Assembly: GCF_003390935.1 (NCBI RefSeq)
Contig: NZ_QNQZ01000001.1
Span: 806,001-870,000, forward strand
Source of the DNA: Lewinella sp. IMCC34191
GTDB taxonomy: Bacteria; Bacteroidota; Bacteroidia; Chitinophagales; Saprospiraceae
Direction: 5' to 3'
DNA: 64,000 bases
Within the stretch, counting starts at the first letter, position 1; each line of letters opens with the position of its first letter. Made by a program: the position numbers and the translations under genes. Under the pieces are notes generated by a model that ran no database searches, had not been told where the DNA came from, and worked only from the letters and a program-made list of their open reading frames with translations. Below are positions 36,070 to 47,000 of this stretch, one piece after another.

Positions 36070-38064
36070 TTATTTGTAGGATCTGGTCTTCAGTTCCACG
36101 TTTTCGAATATCAGTTCTTCCTTGTGCAGGATGGGGTCGGTGTCGTCCCATTCCCAGGCGCTCACGTAAGCGTACTCGTCGTCGCGACGCAGGGCCTCTC
36201 CGTCCTCGGATTGGTATTCCTCCCGGAAGTGACCGCCGCAGCTTTCGTTGCGGTCGAGCGCATCCAGCATCATGAGTTCCCCTAGCTCCATGAAATCGGC
36301 CACGCGAAGCGCCTTCTCCAGTTCCGGGTTGTACTCATCGACGCGGCCGGGTACGTAGACGGACGACCAGAACTCCTTGCGGAGCTCGCGAATCAGGCGA
36401 CGTCCCTTTTGCAGTCCCTCGGCATTGCGGGCCATACCGCAGTACTCCCACATGATCTTACCCAGCTCGCGGTGGAAGGTTTCGGCAGATTTCGTGCCGT
36501 TGATCGACATGATCTTCTCAATGCGCGCTTTGGACTTGGCTTCCGCTTCCATGAAGGCGGGTCCGTCGGGATCCACCATCGGATTGCGAATTTCCTGCGA
36601 CAGGAAGGTACCGATGGTGTACGGCAGCACGAAATACCCGTCGGCAAGTCCTTGCATAAGCGCCGAGGCACCGAGGCGGTTGGCCCCGTGGTCGCTGAAG
36701 TTGGCCTCCCCGATGGCGAAAAGGCCGGGAATATTGGTTTGTAGGTTGTAGTCTACCCAAAGACCGCCCATGGTGTAGTGAACGGCGGGGTAAATCTTCA
36801 TGGGCATGACGTACGGATCCTCCCCGGTGATCTTTTCGTACATCTCGAAGAGGTTACCGTACTTCTCTTCAATAACGGCTACACCGAGTTGGCGGATGCG
36901 GCCCTTGTCGGCATTCGATTCGTTGAGGCTGTGCGCGCGCGACTTTCCGTACCGCTCGATAGCGGCATCGAAGTCGAGGTAAACGGCCAGGCCGGTGGGG
37001 CTAACGCCTAGACCTTCATCGCAGGCAGTCTTGGCGGCGCGGCTGGCCACATCCCGCGGCACGAGGTTACCGAAGGCCGGGTAGCGGCGTTCGAGGTAGT
37101 AATCGCGATCGCCCTCCGCGATATCCAGGCCGGTTTTACGTCCCTCTCGGATAGCCGCGGCGTCCTCCTGGTTCTTCGGCACCCACACCCGGCCGTCGTT
37201 ACGGAGCGACTCCGACATCAGCGTGAGCTTCGATTGATACTCACCGCTGACGGGAATACAGGTTGGGTGAATCTGCGTGAAGCAGGGGTTAGCCATGTAG
37301 GCACCTTGCTTCACCGCCCGCCAGGCCGCCGAACCGTTGGAGTTCATGGCGTTGGTCGAAAGGTAGAAGACGTTGCCATAGCCACCGGTACCCAAGACGA
37401 CCGCGTGGGCGGCGTGGCGCTCGGTTTTGCCGGTAAGCAGGTTGCGGGCAATGATGCCGCGGGCCTTGCCGTCCTGCATGACCAGATCGATCATCTCGTG
37501 CCGGTTGAACAGCTCGACGTTACCGAGGCTGATCTGGCGGCTCAGCGACTGATAAGCTCCAAGCAGGAGCTGCTGGCCGGTCTGTCCACGGGCGTAGAAA
37601 GTTCGGCTGACCTGAACGCCTCCGAAGGAGCGGTTTGCTAGTAGTCCACCATAGTCACGGGCGAAGGGAACACCCTGGGCAACCGCCTGGTCGATGATGT
37701 TTACGCTGACCTCAGCCAGACGGTGTACGTTCGCCTCGCGGCTGCGGTAATCGCCCCCTTTGATGGTATCGTAGAACAGGCGGTACACGCTGTCGCCGTC
37801 ATTTTGATAGTTCTTGGCGGCATTGATCCCCCCCTGGGCGGCGATGGAGTGAGCGCGGCGAGGGCTATCGTGGAAGGTGAAAACCTTCACCTTGTAGCCC
37901 AGCTCGCCAAAGGTAGCTGCGGCGGCGCCGCCGGCCAGGCCGGTACCTACGATGATGACCTCGAGACGGCGCTTGTTGTTGGGCGCAACCAGGGGCATGG
38001 AAGAGCGGTACTGCTTCCACTTTTCGGATAATTCGCCGGCGGGAACGTTAGATTGAAATGGCAT
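36070..38064 (-). CDS. sdhA: Succinate dehydrogenase/fumarate reductase flavoprotein subunit
   Basis: 664 residues. This subunit oxidises succinate to fumarate with covalently bound FAD. The dinucleotide fold is [21 protein letters not shown] (residues about 36-56). The FAD-linking His is His72 in [14 protein letters not shown]. Substrate-binding elements include [15 protein letters not shown], and the capping domain ends in the arginine-rich helix. [12 protein letters not shown] and [19 protein letters not shown] are the usual C-terminal FAD-site signatures. The size (more than 640) fits the Bacteroidota/epsilon type. It is 15 bp before sdhB and 19 bp after sdhC. Confidence 0.97.
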   Translation of the reverse strand: MPFQSNVPAGELSEKWKQYRSSMPLVAPNNKRRLEVIIVGTGLAGGAAAATFGELGYKVKVFTFHDSPRRAHSIAAQGGINAAKNYQNDGDSVYRLFYDTIKGGDYRSREANVHRLAEVSVNIIDQAVAQGVPFARDYGGLLANRSFGGVQVSRTFYARGQTGQQLLLGAYQSLSRQISLGNVELFNRHEMIDLVMQDGKARGIIARNLLTGKTERHAAHAVVLGTGGYGNVFYLSTNAMNSNGSAAWRAVKQGAYMANPCFTQIHPTCIPVSGEYQSKLTLMSESLRNDGRVWVPKNQEDAAAIREGRKTGLDIAEGDRDYYLERRYPAFGNLVPRDVASRAAKTACDEGLGVSPTGLAVYLDFDAAIERYGKSRAHSLNESNADKGRIRQLGVAVIEEKYGNLFEMYEKITGEDPYVMPMKIYPAVHYTMGGLWVDYNLQTNIPGLFAIGEANFSDHGANRLGASALMQGLADGYFVLPYTIGTFLSQEIRNPMVDPDGPAFMEAEAKSKARIEKIMSINGTKSAETFHRELGKIMWEYCGMARNAEGLQKGRRLIRELRKEFWSSVYVPGRVDEYNPELEKALRVADFMELGELMMLDALDRNESCGGHFREEYQSEDGEALRRDDEYAYVSAWEWDDTDPILHKEELIFENVELKTRSYK

Positions 38065-38083
38065 AGGTTCTTTCTTCAGCTAT

Positions 38084-38827
38084 TTACAGCGCCCCCTGGT
38101 GCCGGAGGTACATGATGACGGGAATAACGGCAAAACCGAGTGGGACCAACACACTGTAAGCGTATCCCACGGCTTTGATGAAGGGGGTGTATTTCTTGTG
38201 ATTGAGGCCAAGCGTCTGGAACGCGGAACGGAAGCCGTGCCAGAGGTGAAAGGCGATAAAGATCATCGCGGCCACGTAGAAGATGACCATCCAGATGCTT
38301 TCGTAGGTGGCACTGACCAGCGCGTATAAATCCTTTGCTCCGTCGTAACCTTCAGCGCTGAAGGCGCTGACGTTATCGGTGAAGTGCATCTGACCCCAGA
38401 ACTGGACCAGGTGAATGATGATGAACGCCAGAATGACCATACCCAAGGACCCCATGTAGATGGATGACTTGCTGGCGCCCGCCGTCCGGTCGACCTTCAC
38501 GGCGTAGCGGGTCGTGCCCCGTGCCTGACGGTTGTAATACCAGAGCACCAGTCCCTGGATCGCATGGATAAGAATGAAGGCGTATAGCAGGATGGACGTC
38601 GTCTTGATAACCGGGTTATTGGTCATGAAGTAGGCGTAGGTATTGAAACTGTAGCCCTCATCGTCAACCATCACTAGCTGGAGATTACCGATCAGGTGGA
38701 CCACCAAAAAGATGATCAGGAACAACCCGGTAAGGGACATAACGATCTTTTGCCCCACGCTGGAGGTGATCATTTTTTGAAACCAGCCAACCTGGGAATT
38801 CGAACGATCTGCGGTTTTGGTCGCCAT
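38084..38827 (-). CDS. sdhC: Succinate dehydrogenase cytochrome b subunit (fused SdhC/D, B-type)
   Basis: 247 residues from the ATG at 38827. An upstream ATG at 38857 lies inside the -7 box and is rejected. Five hydrophobic helices are visible: IVMSLTGLFLIIFLVVHLIGNL, TSILLYAFILIHAIQGLVLW, MVILAFIIIHLVQFWG, a fourth after ATYESIWMVIFYVAAMIFIA (with FHLWHGF), and a last one near SVLVPLGFAVIPVIMYL. Histidines in VHLIGN, LIHAIQG, IIHLVQ and FHLWHG suit two b hemes, as in di-heme fumarate reductase. It is the first gene of the operon. Confidence 0.94.
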   Translation of the reverse strand: MATKTADRSNSQVGWFQKMITSSVGQKIVMSLTGLFLIIFLVVHLIGNLQLVMVDDEGYSFNTYAYFMTNNPVIKTTSILLYAFILIHAIQGLVLWYYNRQARGTTRYAVKVDRTAGASKSSIYMGSLGMVILAFIIIHLVQFWGQMHFTDNVSAFSAEGYDGAKDLYALVSATYESIWMVIFYVAAMIFIAFHLWHGFRSAFQTLGLNHKKYTPFIKAVGYAYSVLVPLGFAVIPVIMYLRHQGAL

Positions 38828-38854
38828 ACCTTTGGACTCGATTTTTGTGAGGAG

Positions 38855-38862
38855 CAAAGCTA
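38855..38862 (-). promoter_or_regulatory. -7 promoter box of the sdhCAB operon
   Basis: The minus strand reads TAGCTTTG, a perfect TAnnTTTG, ending 27 nt before the ATG at 38827. It decides the start codon, because the alternative ATG at 38857 would lie within the box and upstream of the transcript. Confidence 0.6.
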
Positions 38863-38939
38863 ATAAGTAAATCCGTAGACCGCTAACGTGGTTGCCGCAG
38901 GGGTCAAAGGGCCATCTTATTTAGATTGATTCAATATAA

Positions 38940-38969
38940 AAGGCCTCCCCGTTTGTCCGGGAAGGCCTT
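38940..38969 (-). terminator. Terminator hairpin after trxA
   Basis: AAGGCCTCCCCG (38940-38951) pairs with CCGGGAAGGCCTT (38957-38969) with one mismatch. On the minus strand it follows the trxA stop by 24 bp and continues into TTATATTGAA. It separates trxA from the sdh promoter. Confidence 0.7.
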
Positions 38970-38993
38970 CCTAAATGGTTAGTCGGGAATGGC

Positions 38994-39320
38994 TTAGGCC
39001 GTTTCCAACTGGGCTTCGATTTTTTGGGCAAGCGCCTCCTTGGTGGCAAAGCCTACGTGCTTGTCCACTACCTCTCCGTCCTTCAGAATCAGAATCGTTG
39101 GGATGTTGCGGACACCGTAGCGCTGGGTCAGTTCGGCATTTTCGTCAACGTCGACTTTGGCAATCAGTGCTTTGCCGTCGTAGTCTTTAGAAAGTTCTTC
39201 AACTACGGGGCCGATCATCTTACAGGGACCGCACCATTCCGCCCAAAAGTCTACGAGCGTAATTCCTTTCTTTTCGAGAACTTCTTCCTTGAAGTTGCTG
39301 TCGGTTAGCGTAAAAGCCAT
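38994..39320 (-). CDS. trxA: Thioredoxin
   Basis: 108 residues from the ATG at 39320; a longer frame to 39404 adds a tail unlike any thioredoxin. The active site is FWAEWCGPCKMIGP with Cys30 and Cys33. The cis-proline is in VRNIPTILI, and DENAELTQRYGV and VGFATKEAL are the other family landmarks. It reduces protein disulfides in the cytoplasm. The start lies in an AT-rich leader (AATTATAGCATT), and the divergent DUF3810 gene starts 95 bp away. Confidence 0.97.
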   Translation of the reverse strand: MAFTLTDSNFKEEVLEKKGITLVDFWAEWCGPCKMIGPVVEELSKDYDGKALIAKVDVDENAELTQRYGVRNIPTILILKDGEVVDKHVGFATKEALAQKIEAQLETA

Positions 39321-39415
39321 AATGCTATAATTTAAATTATTCGTGCAAAACACACGACATTTAAACGCAGGTAGGCCCCGATAGTTGTAAGTACAAAGAT
39401 TCACCTCCGCAGCCC

Positions 39416-40543
39416 GTGCACCTGAACCAACGCTCTTTTTTCCTGCGCCCCGCCGCCCTTAAATGGATCACCGGGATTCTACTTATCAGTCTCTTGCTAC
39501 GGATCGCGCTGCCGGCCAGGACCATAGAATTCGTCTATAGCCGCGGACTTTTTCCGGCGGTCCGTACCATCTGGGATAACTCCCTTGCCCTGCTTCCGGT
39601 CCCTTTATTTTACCTGTTTTGGGTGACGGTAGTAGGTGTCCTGGTGCTGGAAGGGAGGCGGTGGGGTAGGGTCCGGTCCGCTTCACGAGACCGTGGTAAG
39701 CGTCGGGCAACGCTTAGCATTTTTGCGCACTTAGGGGTCTACGTGCTTCTTCTTGTCCTTGCTTTTTTATGGCTTTGGGGATTTAATTACGGAAGGGAAC
39801 CGGTGGAGACACGCCTGAGCTTTGCCCTGTATGAGCCTCCGCTGCCCGAACTACGCCAACGGGTGTTTGAAATTGAAACCCGACTGAGCGAACTGCGCGG
39901 ACAGGTGACGGGGGATACTCTCGCCCTGCCGGACGATCGCTTTCCGGCTGATCTGGAAGCGGATATTCGTCCACTGGTAGCCGCCTCCCTGCTCCGACAT
40001 AATTATCCGGCACCGGGAAGACCCCGGGGTTGGGAACTGCTTCCCCGCGGTATTCTTTTGCGGCTCAGCACGGCGGGAGTCTACTGGCCGTGGGCCGGAC
40101 AAGGGAACATCGATGCCGGATTGCACCCCCTGCAAAAACCCGCCGTGCTGGCGCATGAACTCGCCCACGCATACGGATTCGGGGATGAGGGAACCTGCTC
40201 CTTCTGGGGATATCTCGCCGCCGCCGAAACCAGGGACCCACTGCTGCGCTATGCCCTGGAGCTTGCCTACTGGCGGCATCTTGCCGGACAGCTGCGCTAC
40301 GCCGATCCGGAGGGTTACCTGCAATGGCGGAGTACTGAACTCGATCCGGGCATCCGCAACGATCTGCAAGCGATCTACGATAACGGGGAAAAGTACCAGG
40401 ATATCGCACCTGCCCTACGCGACGCCACGTACACGGCGTATCTCAAGGCACAGGGCATTCACGAAGGATTACTTAACTACGGCCGGGTGGTCCGACTGGT
40501 AGAGGGGTACCGCCGGGCCACTACTCCCGCCGGGAACGAATAA
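39416..40543 (+). CDS. DUF3810 membrane protein with zinc-peptidase motif
   Basis: 375 residues from a GTG start. Three hydrophobic segments (about 17-35, 55-75, 100-122) are followed by a soluble domain that contains AVLAHELAHAYGFGDEGTCSFWGYLAA: HELAH is an HExxH zinc site, and Glu in the following DEGT is the likely third ligand region. This is characteristic of DUF3810 in Bacteroidota, thought to be membrane-bound metallopeptidases. The substrate is unknown. Its 3' end overlaps the convergent OmpA lipoprotein gene by 23 bp. Confidence 0.86.
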   Translation: MHLNQRSFFLRPAALKWITGILLISLLLRIALPARTIEFVYSRGLFPAVRTIWDNSLALLPVPLFYLFWVTVVGVLVLEGRRWGRVRSASRDRGKRRATLSIFAHLGVYVLLLVLAFLWLWGFNYGREPVETRLSFALYEPPLPELRQRVFEIETRLSELRGQVTGDTLALPDDRFPADLEADIRPLVAASLLRHNYPAPGRPRGWELLPRGILLRLSTAGVYWPWAGQGNIDAGLHPLQKPAVLAHELAHAYGFGDEGTCSFWGYLAAAETRDPLLRYALELAYWRHLAGQLRYADPEGYLQWRSTELDPGIRNDLQAIYDNGEKYQDIAPALRDATYTAYLKAQGIHEGLLNYGRVVRLVEGYRRATTPAGNE

Positions 40544-41489
40544 TCAGGCGAGTACGCCGCTCATTGTCCAGCCCGTTTAGCTGCGGGACGTCGTAAGTAC
40601 CGTAAAATCCTTGGCCTCCGGCGATGATGGACCCCGGGTCAATGCCAAATTGCGCTAATTGCATGGCCACGCGTACGCCACGCTCCGCGCTGGACTCGTA
40701 AGCGAGCAAGGGGTCTCCGTCTATGCTTTCGGCGTGTCCGACTATCGTGAAGTATAGTCCCGGATAGTTTCTGAGGGTTCCGCCGAGACGACGCAGGATC
40801 CGCTGGCCCTCGAGGGTCACTTCATTGTTCTCCGTGAAGGTCAGGTTTCCGCCGAGAACCAGTTCCAAGGCACGTTCGTCCAGACGGTATAATACGTAGC
40901 CGGTGTCCGTAAGGGCAAGCATCAGCTGGCGGAGCTCTTCCTGCAATTTATCCATTCGTATCTTATCGGCGGCCTCCGGGTCGACCGGGCTGGTACCGCG
41001 TACCGAAGTGCCGGAGTCGTAGGTTTCCGGTTGATCGTTGCGCATGCGGTCGAGGCTGGTCAGGCTTTCCTCGCGGGCGGATAACTGCTGGGCCCGCCTT
41101 TCCAAAACCGCTGCGCGCTTATCCAATTCCGCCTGGCGGTCCAACAGTTCCTGCTGTAGGTTAGGCTCGTTGCCACCGGCATCAACCAGGCTGCGATTTT
41201 GCTCCAGTATGGACTCGTACCGTTCGGTCAGGTCGGCGATTCGATTGTTGAGCGACCGGTTGGTGGCATTCAGTTCTTCGATTTGCCGAAGTTGCCGCTG
41301 CTGGAAGGCACCACTGCTGCGCAGGCTATCCGTAAGGGCCTGATAGCGAATCGTCGAGGTGCTGTCGGCGGCCTCCGCCTGGCTACGGTAATAGTTTCTT
41401 TCCTGGGTCAGGGAATCGTACTGCGTCTTGGGGACGCAAGCGGACATGAGCAGGAAAAGCAAAGCAAAAGGGATCGCACGATATATCAT
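40521..41489 (-). CDS. OmpA-family peptidoglycan-binding lipoprotein
   Basis: 322 residues. A lipoprotein signal (LLMSACVPK, Cys18) is followed by a long coiled coil (about 25-160, with QLRQIEELNATNRSLNNRIADL) and an OmpA C-terminal domain (about 195-322). The latter has FTENNEVTLEGQRILRRLGG, FTIVGHAES and DNERRTRLIIRSR; the GHAES and NERRT positions bind diaminopimelate in the family. It should tether the outer membrane to the cell wall. The neighbouring rlpA-like gene is 11 bp upstream on the same strand, so the two form part of an envelope cluster. Confidence 0.92.
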   Translation of the reverse strand: MIYRAIPFALLFLLMSACVPKTQYDSLTQERNYYRSQAEAADSTSTIRYQALTDSLRSSGAFQQRQLRQIEELNATNRSLNNRIADLTERYESILEQNRSLVDAGGNEPNLQQELLDRQAELDKRAAVLERRAQQLSAREESLTSLDRMRNDQPETYDSGTSVRGTSPVDPEAADKIRMDKLQEELRQLMLALTDTGYVLYRLDERALELVLGGNLTFTENNEVTLEGQRILRRLGGTLRNYPGLYFTIVGHAESIDGDPLLAYESSAERGVRVAMQLAQFGIDPGSIIAGGQGFYGTYDVPQLNGLDNERRTRLIIRSRRE

Positions 41490-41500
41490 ATCAAGTAGCT

Positions 41501-42397
41501 TTAGCGGGGGAGGACGGTGGTAAAGCCCGGAATGGCGTACCGTTGTTTAAGGGAGGCAGCGTAGTGCTGCGCACTATCCTGATCGTTGAATGTGCCGAGA
41601 AGAACCTTGTATACGTAACCTCCATCCGAACGCTGCTTGTGTAGCAAAATCTCGTCGAAGTACCGCCCCTGTAGTTCCGCTACCTTATCCATGGCCCGTT
41701 CCAGGTTCTCGAAACTACCAACCTGCACGCCGTACCGTCCTTCCTTGGGCTCGTGAAGTGAAACCTGGTAGAGCCCCGGACCGAAGGACTTCTTAACGGA
41801 TGGTACGTTCGGGCGCGACGCCGGCGTCGGAGTGGTGCGGGGAGATTCAGGCTGCGGGGATTTGACTTCCCTCTGGGGCGGTGGTTGACTCAAGGATACG
41901 GATTCGGGTTCCGGTTCAACCTCATTTGGCGTGGCCCGTGGCACGGGGGCCGGATCTGGATTGCTTGTTCGCGTGGTAGCGACGTCCCTCGTTGATACCG
42001 GTCGTTGGTCAGGGGTGGAAAGGAGTTGTACTTCCACCGGAACCGTACGTTCTCCCAGCATTCCCAATTCATCCGCTGCCCGTTCACTGAGTTCGACGAT
42101 ACGTCCGCGGATAAACGGGCCCTTATCGATGATGCGGACAACGACCGAATTACCGTTCGACTCGTTGGTTACCCGCACGGTGCTATTGAGGGGGTAGGTT
42201 TTATGGGCGGCAACCAGTTCCGTGCGGTCGTAGATCACCCCGTAGGCCGTTTCCGCTCCATCGTATTCCGGCGAGTAATAGCTGGCGAGTCCATTTTGCC
42301 GATCGCCCACGAGCTGCCCGCTGGCGGACGCTGAGAACAGGAGGACAAATAGCCACGCAATGGATGAAAAGGTTGTCGGTTGGAGCATAAAGGACAT
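41501..42397 (-). CDS. rlpA: RlpA-like septal lytic transglycosylase with SPOR domain
   Basis: 298 residues: signal peptide (ending ASASGQ), a double-psi beta-barrel of the RlpA family (about 30-125, GLASYYSPEYDGAETAYG and VRIIDKGPFIRGRIVELS, where the Asp of IIDKGPF is the catalytic acid), a Pro/Arg-rich linker (about 130-210) and a C-terminal SPOR domain (about 222-298, YGVQVGSFENLERAM). SPOR binds denuded glycan strands at the septum; RlpA cleaves them. It lies between the OmpA and retropepsin genes, one base from the latter's stop, so they share a transcript. Confidence 0.92.
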   Translation of the reverse strand: MSFMLQPTTFSSIAWLFVLLFSASASGQLVGDRQNGLASYYSPEYDGAETAYGVIYDRTELVAAHKTYPLNSTVRVTNESNGNSVVVRIIDKGPFIRGRIVELSERAADELGMLGERTVPVEVQLLSTPDQRPVSTRDVATTRTSNPDPAPVPRATPNEVEPEPESVSLSQPPPQREVKSPQPESPRTTPTPASRPNVPSVKKSFGPGLYQVSLHEPKEGRYGVQVGSFENLERAMDKVAELQGRYFDEILLHKQRSDGGYVYKVLLGTFNDQDSAQHYAASLKQRYAIPGFTTVLPR

Positions 42398-42398
42398 T

Positions 42399-43643
42399 TC
42401 AGATCAGATCACGCAGTCGGAATTCCAGGTCATATAGCCGGCCCGCCCGGTAAACCCGCATGCGTATTCGTTTACCGGGCCGACGCTGCAGTTTACGAAT
42501 AATGGATTCCAGGCTCAGTAGCGCCACCGGTACGCCATTGACCGCGCGGATGCGATCCCGAACCTGGATACCTGCCTCATCCGCCGGGCTACCGGGTACG
42601 ACGTTGCTTATCGTAAAGCTACGCAGGTTGTTGCCGCCCGCTAAAATATTCAGCCCCGAGCGATCAAAACGAAATTTGCGCTTCCACCTACCCCCCTCCG
42701 GGCGGAGGTAGACTTTGTGGTTGACGTAATCCACCACGATCCGGAATCGGCGTAATATTTGGTTTCCGAGAATGCCCTCCCGCTGCTGGACGAAACCCGC
42801 GTTGATGCTATCCACTTCCTGGAAATAGGTGACCACGTCGTTCATCTCTCGGTTGGCCATCGAGACCAGCCGGCTCCGTCCCACGCTTCCTTCCAGGGTT
42901 CCCCCCAGTCCGCTGGCAATGTAGGTGGGTATCGTCTGTTGGGGGAGGTCGATGTGGTTGGAGTCAGGGTAGGTATGCATCAGGAGGCTCAGACCGGCTC
43001 CCGTGTCCATGAGCAGTTTCCGGCGGGTAGATTGACCCGAAAGCACGCCCACGTCAATGTAGAGATAGGGGCGATTGCGGATAAAGTCCGCCGGTACCTC
43101 TATAAACGCCCTGGTGAGCCGAAATTTACTGGGATCGTGTAGGATGAGCACCTTTCGGCGAAAGTCAAACTCGACGATAAACCGCATCAGGAAGTCTGCC
43201 CCCAGGATACCGTGGATGGTCGTTCCGGTGATTCGCTCGAAATTGAAATAATTTTCCTCCAGCACCAGAATGGTCCGGTTTCGGGCGAGTAGCCGGTCGG
43301 CCAGCCGCATATTGACGCCGGTGGCCAGGTGAGCGGTCAGCATTTCGGTTAGGTCTGAGCCACGCACCTGAAAGGTACGCATGTAATTGACCTCCAGCAA
43401 GTCGGTCATGGTCCGGTCCAGTAAGACCGTATTCTCCGCACCGGTATCTACGATGAAGCGCAGGGGGATGAGGTTATTCAGCAGAATCGGGATGACGATG
43501 AAGTCATTTTCCGTGTCGAAAGGAATTTCGATTTGCCGGTAATTACCGAGCACCTTCATGTCTAATCGCTGACCGCCGACCACGCCCGTCCACATCAGGC
43601 ACAACACGCTCAGCACCAGAAAGGGAAAGCGTATTAGGGGCAT
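42399..43643 (-). CDS. Exported double retropepsin-like aspartyl protease with PDZ domain
   Basis: 414 residues from the ATG at 43643, with a signal peptide (ending VVGGQ). Two retropepsin-like halves are present: the first has FIVDTGAENT (Asp66) and GILGADFL; the second has LLMDTGAGLS (Asp213) and GILGNQIL. Retropepsins usually work as homodimers with one such Asp each, so this looks like a single-chain pair, similar to pepsin in design. A PDZ domain follows (about 335-414, FTISNVVPGSPADEAGIQVRDRI). It is probably periplasmic; the targets are unknown. It starts a three-gene envelope operon. Confidence 0.9.
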   Translation of the reverse strand: MPLIRFPFLVLSVLCLMWTGVVGGQRLDMKVLGNYRQIEIPFDTENDFIVIPILLNNLIPLRFIVDTGAENTVLLDRTMTDLLEVNYMRTFQVRGSDLTEMLTAHLATGVNMRLADRLLARNRTILVLEENYFNFERITGTTIHGILGADFLMRFIVEFDFRRKVLILHDPSKFRLTRAFIEVPADFIRNRPYLYIDVGVLSGQSTRRKLLMDTGAGLSLLMHTYPDSNHIDLPQQTIPTYIASGLGGTLEGSVGRSRLVSMANREMNDVVTYFQEVDSINAGFVQQREGILGNQILRRFRIVVDYVNHKVYLRPEGGRWKRKFRFDRSGLNILAGGNNLRSFTISNVVPGSPADEAGIQVRDRIRAVNGVPVALLSLESIIRKLQRRPGKRIRMRVYRAGRLYDLEFRLRDLI

Positions 43644-43676
43644 GCAGACGGGTAAATTGACGTGGTTAGCTGACAA

Positions 43677-44003
43677 GGGTAGTCGAAGGTCTAAACAGAA
43701 GGCAGCATTCTGGGTTTTGAGTCGTTATAAATGCAAAAGGCGAAGCTAATAGCAAAATTATTGTTAGGTAAATTGATTTAGTAACATTTTTTAGTTGGCT
43801 GTGGTCTTTAATTACCTTTTTGATTTTGCATCTTTGCCCTAGCGCTTTATTTGTTTTCGATCATGTAATCACTGCATCTTGCGTAGTCTGCTCGCTCAAC
43901 CGCGCCCTTATTATTTGACAGCATCCATCTGCCGGCCACCCCAATTTGGGGTATGGCCTGCTGTTGCGTACGTCTACATCACTTCACAAACTCAATATTA
44001 AAT
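43677..44003. other. Regulatory gap upstream of susC, AT-rich
   Basis: The 327 bp between the divergent retropepsin gene and susC include an AT-rich core (43720-43860) unlike the GC-rich surroundings. A possible -7 box lies at 43829-43836. The SusC frame is open back to 43953, but the ATG at 44004 gives the proper signal peptide, so 43837-44003 is likely a long 5' leader. Confidence 0.5.
43829..43836 (+). promoter_or_regulatory. Candidate -7 box for the susCD locus
   Basis: CATCTTTG, one mismatch from TAnnTTTG, in the AT-rich core 167 nt before the susC ATG at 44004. The implied leader of about 160 nt would leave room for regulation. Confidence 0.4.
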
Positions 44004-47000
44004 ATGAAGCTCAATCTATACCACTGTTACCGTGGTCCGGGATTGATCCTGCTGTGCCTACTGCTTTCCGCGGTCGGGGCTGCGCAGCAGGCGATCACCG
44101 GTACCATTACGGACGCTGAGTCCGGCGACCCCCTTATCGGGGCGAGCGTCGTAGTCACCGGATCGACCACCGGAACCGTCACCGATTTTGACGGAAATTT
44201 CGAACTGAACGTACCGGCGGAAGCCAACTCGATCACGGTCTCGTATACCGGCTACGGTACGCAGGAAATTGCCATCACGGAAGGGCAAACTGCTTACACC
44301 ATTGAGTTGACTTCGGGCGAGCTGTTACAGGAGGTCGTTGTTGTCGGCTACGGTGCGGTGAAGAAGCAAGACCTCACCGGTGCCGTAACGGTCCTTTCCG
44401 AAGAAGACTTCAATAAGGGGGTCATCACCTCTCCCGAGCAACTGATCCAGGGCCGTGCCGCCGGTGTGCAGGTTACCCAGACGAGTGGCGAACCGGGGGC
44501 CGGGGTGAATTTCCGGATCCGGGGTACGTCTTCGGTGCGATCGAATAACAACCCCTTGTTCGTGGTGGACGGTGTGCCACTGAGTGGGGAAAGTACTGCG
44601 GCGGACGGCTCGATTGGCGGACTGGGTAACACCACCGCCCGTAACCCGCTTAATTTCCTCAATCCCAGTGATATCGAGAGCATCAATGTGCTTAAGGATG
44701 CTAGCGCTACCGCTATCTATGGTTCGCGTGGTGCCAACGGTGTGGTATTGATCACAACGAAATCCGGTGCTTCCGGGCAGGGTGTACTAACCTATGAAAC
44801 CACCGTTGGCCTAGCATCAATTTCTAAGCGGTATGATGTTCTGGGCCGGGATGCCTTTCTCGATGCCTATAGAAGTTTCAATGGCGACGCAGCTACCGAA
44901 ACACTCGACGGTGGAGCGGATGTAAACTGGCAGGATGAAATCTTTCGCACGGCCCTGACGCATACGCACAATCTATCCTTCGGAGGTGGAGATGAAGGCG
45001 GAGCTTATCGATTCTCGGCATCGTACATGGATCAGGAAGGTATAGTCGATCAATCCGGTCTTCAAAGAATATCGGCCAGGTTCAATGGCAACAAACGATT
45101 CATCGATGATCGACTGGGTTTATCGACTCAGATCACAGTTTCCGACATACACGATGATAACGTTCCCATTACAACGAATTCGGGCTTTGAGGGTGATCTG
45201 CTGGGTAACATTCTGAAGGCCAATCCGACACAAACGATCCTTAATCCTGACGGAACCTATAACCAAGTTAGCCAAACCGAGCCTAATCCCCTAGCATTAT
45301 TGAACCTGTACGAAGGGTACACGAATACGCTTCGACTATTGGGTAATGTGTCCGCCGAAGTGGGCATCACGGATGCGCTGACCTTCAAGTCCGTTTACGG
45401 TATAGACCGCTCATTCTCCACGCGGGCGGATGCGCAGTCTCCTCTGCAGAGAGTACAGGGCATCGAAGGTATCGGCCGGGCGACGCTCAACGACCTACGG
45501 GTTAGCAACAATCTTTGGGAGAACTATTTCACCTTGCGAACCGACCTGGGAGGTGCCATAGCTTTTGAAGGATTGTTAGGGTACTCCTACCAAAGCTTCG
45601 AACGCGCCGGCAAAACGGCAGGATTCAGCAATTTCCGCCGAATTACCGATCCTGACATCATGATCAATAACGTCAGCGCGGCTGATCAAATTAATGGTGC
45701 CGGAGCATTCGGTAATTCTTTCCGCACCCAGGATGAACTGCAGTCCTATTTCGGTCGAATCAACTTCGATATAGCAGATAAATACTTGCTCACCGCCACA
45801 TTGCGGGCCGATGGTTCAACTAGGTTCGCGAATGAAAACCAGTATGGCTTGTTTCCTTCCTTCGCTTTCAAGTGGCGGCTGCTGGAAGAAGGCTTTGCTC
45901 CGGAGTCATTTTCTGATTTAGGACTTCGCGTCGGCTACGGGGTAACGGGTAATCAGGAACTACCACACAACCAGTATCAGCTGCGCAGACAGTTCGTGGG
46001 ATATGGATACAATGCAGGTACGACCGGCCTCGACGGTGGTAGGTATGAAACAATTGCTTTCGATAATGAGAACCTTCAGTGGGAATCAACATCCCAAATT
46101 AACGCCGGTATCGACTGGGGCATCAACAACAATAGATTGAGTGGATCGATCGATTACTACTATAAGTCCACCAGTGATCTGTTAATCCAGACCCGATCGG
46201 CGCAGCCCGCGGTACAGGAATTTGTTTGGGAAAACCTCGATGCTGATGTAATTAACGAAGGGGTTGAATTGGCTGTAAATTATGTCGCCGTCGACAGGGG
46301 CTCTTTCACCTGGGACGTCATTTTCAATGTAGCCTACAACAATAACGTCGTTCGCAATTTCGACCGCCTCATCAACACGGGCGACATAAGTGGACAAGGC
46401 CTGACCGGTGCATATGCGCAACGGATTGCCGAAGGACAACCACTCTATGCTTTCTTCCTGCGGGAATTCGGAGGATACGATGAGGAAGGGAACTCCATAT
46501 ACCCGAACGGCGACGTCCAGGAATTTACCGGACAAAGCCCTTTACCTAAAGTGACCGGCGGATTGACCAATCAGCTTCTGATAGGTAATGTCGATATCAA
46601 CCTCTTCTTCACCGGTCAATTCGGATTTTATATCTACAACAATACGGCCAACGCCTTCTTTACCGCCGGCGCGCTTTCCAACGGCCGCAACGTATCCAGC
46701 GATGTAGTTGGTAACGGTGAGGGCCGTCTCAACGCCCCAGATGTATCTACTCGCTTCGTAGAGAAAGGGGATTTCGTTCGGCTTCAGAACGCAAGTATTG
46801 GTTATACCATTCCGACCCGCGAGGGTATCCTCTCCAATATGCGTATCTCGCTGACTGGACAAAACTTGTTCGTGATTACGGGATACAGCGGCCAGGATCC
46901 TGAAGTGAGCATCAGTAAACCCCTCAACGGCGTTCCCTCGATCGGAATCGACTATACGGCCTATCCACGGGCGCGTACGGTGACGTTCGGCTTAAACGCA

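Noticed and set aside
35263-36285. 340-codon plus-strand frame opposite sdhB
   Set aside because: It overlaps the sdhB iron-sulfur protein and its terminator; random-looking composition.
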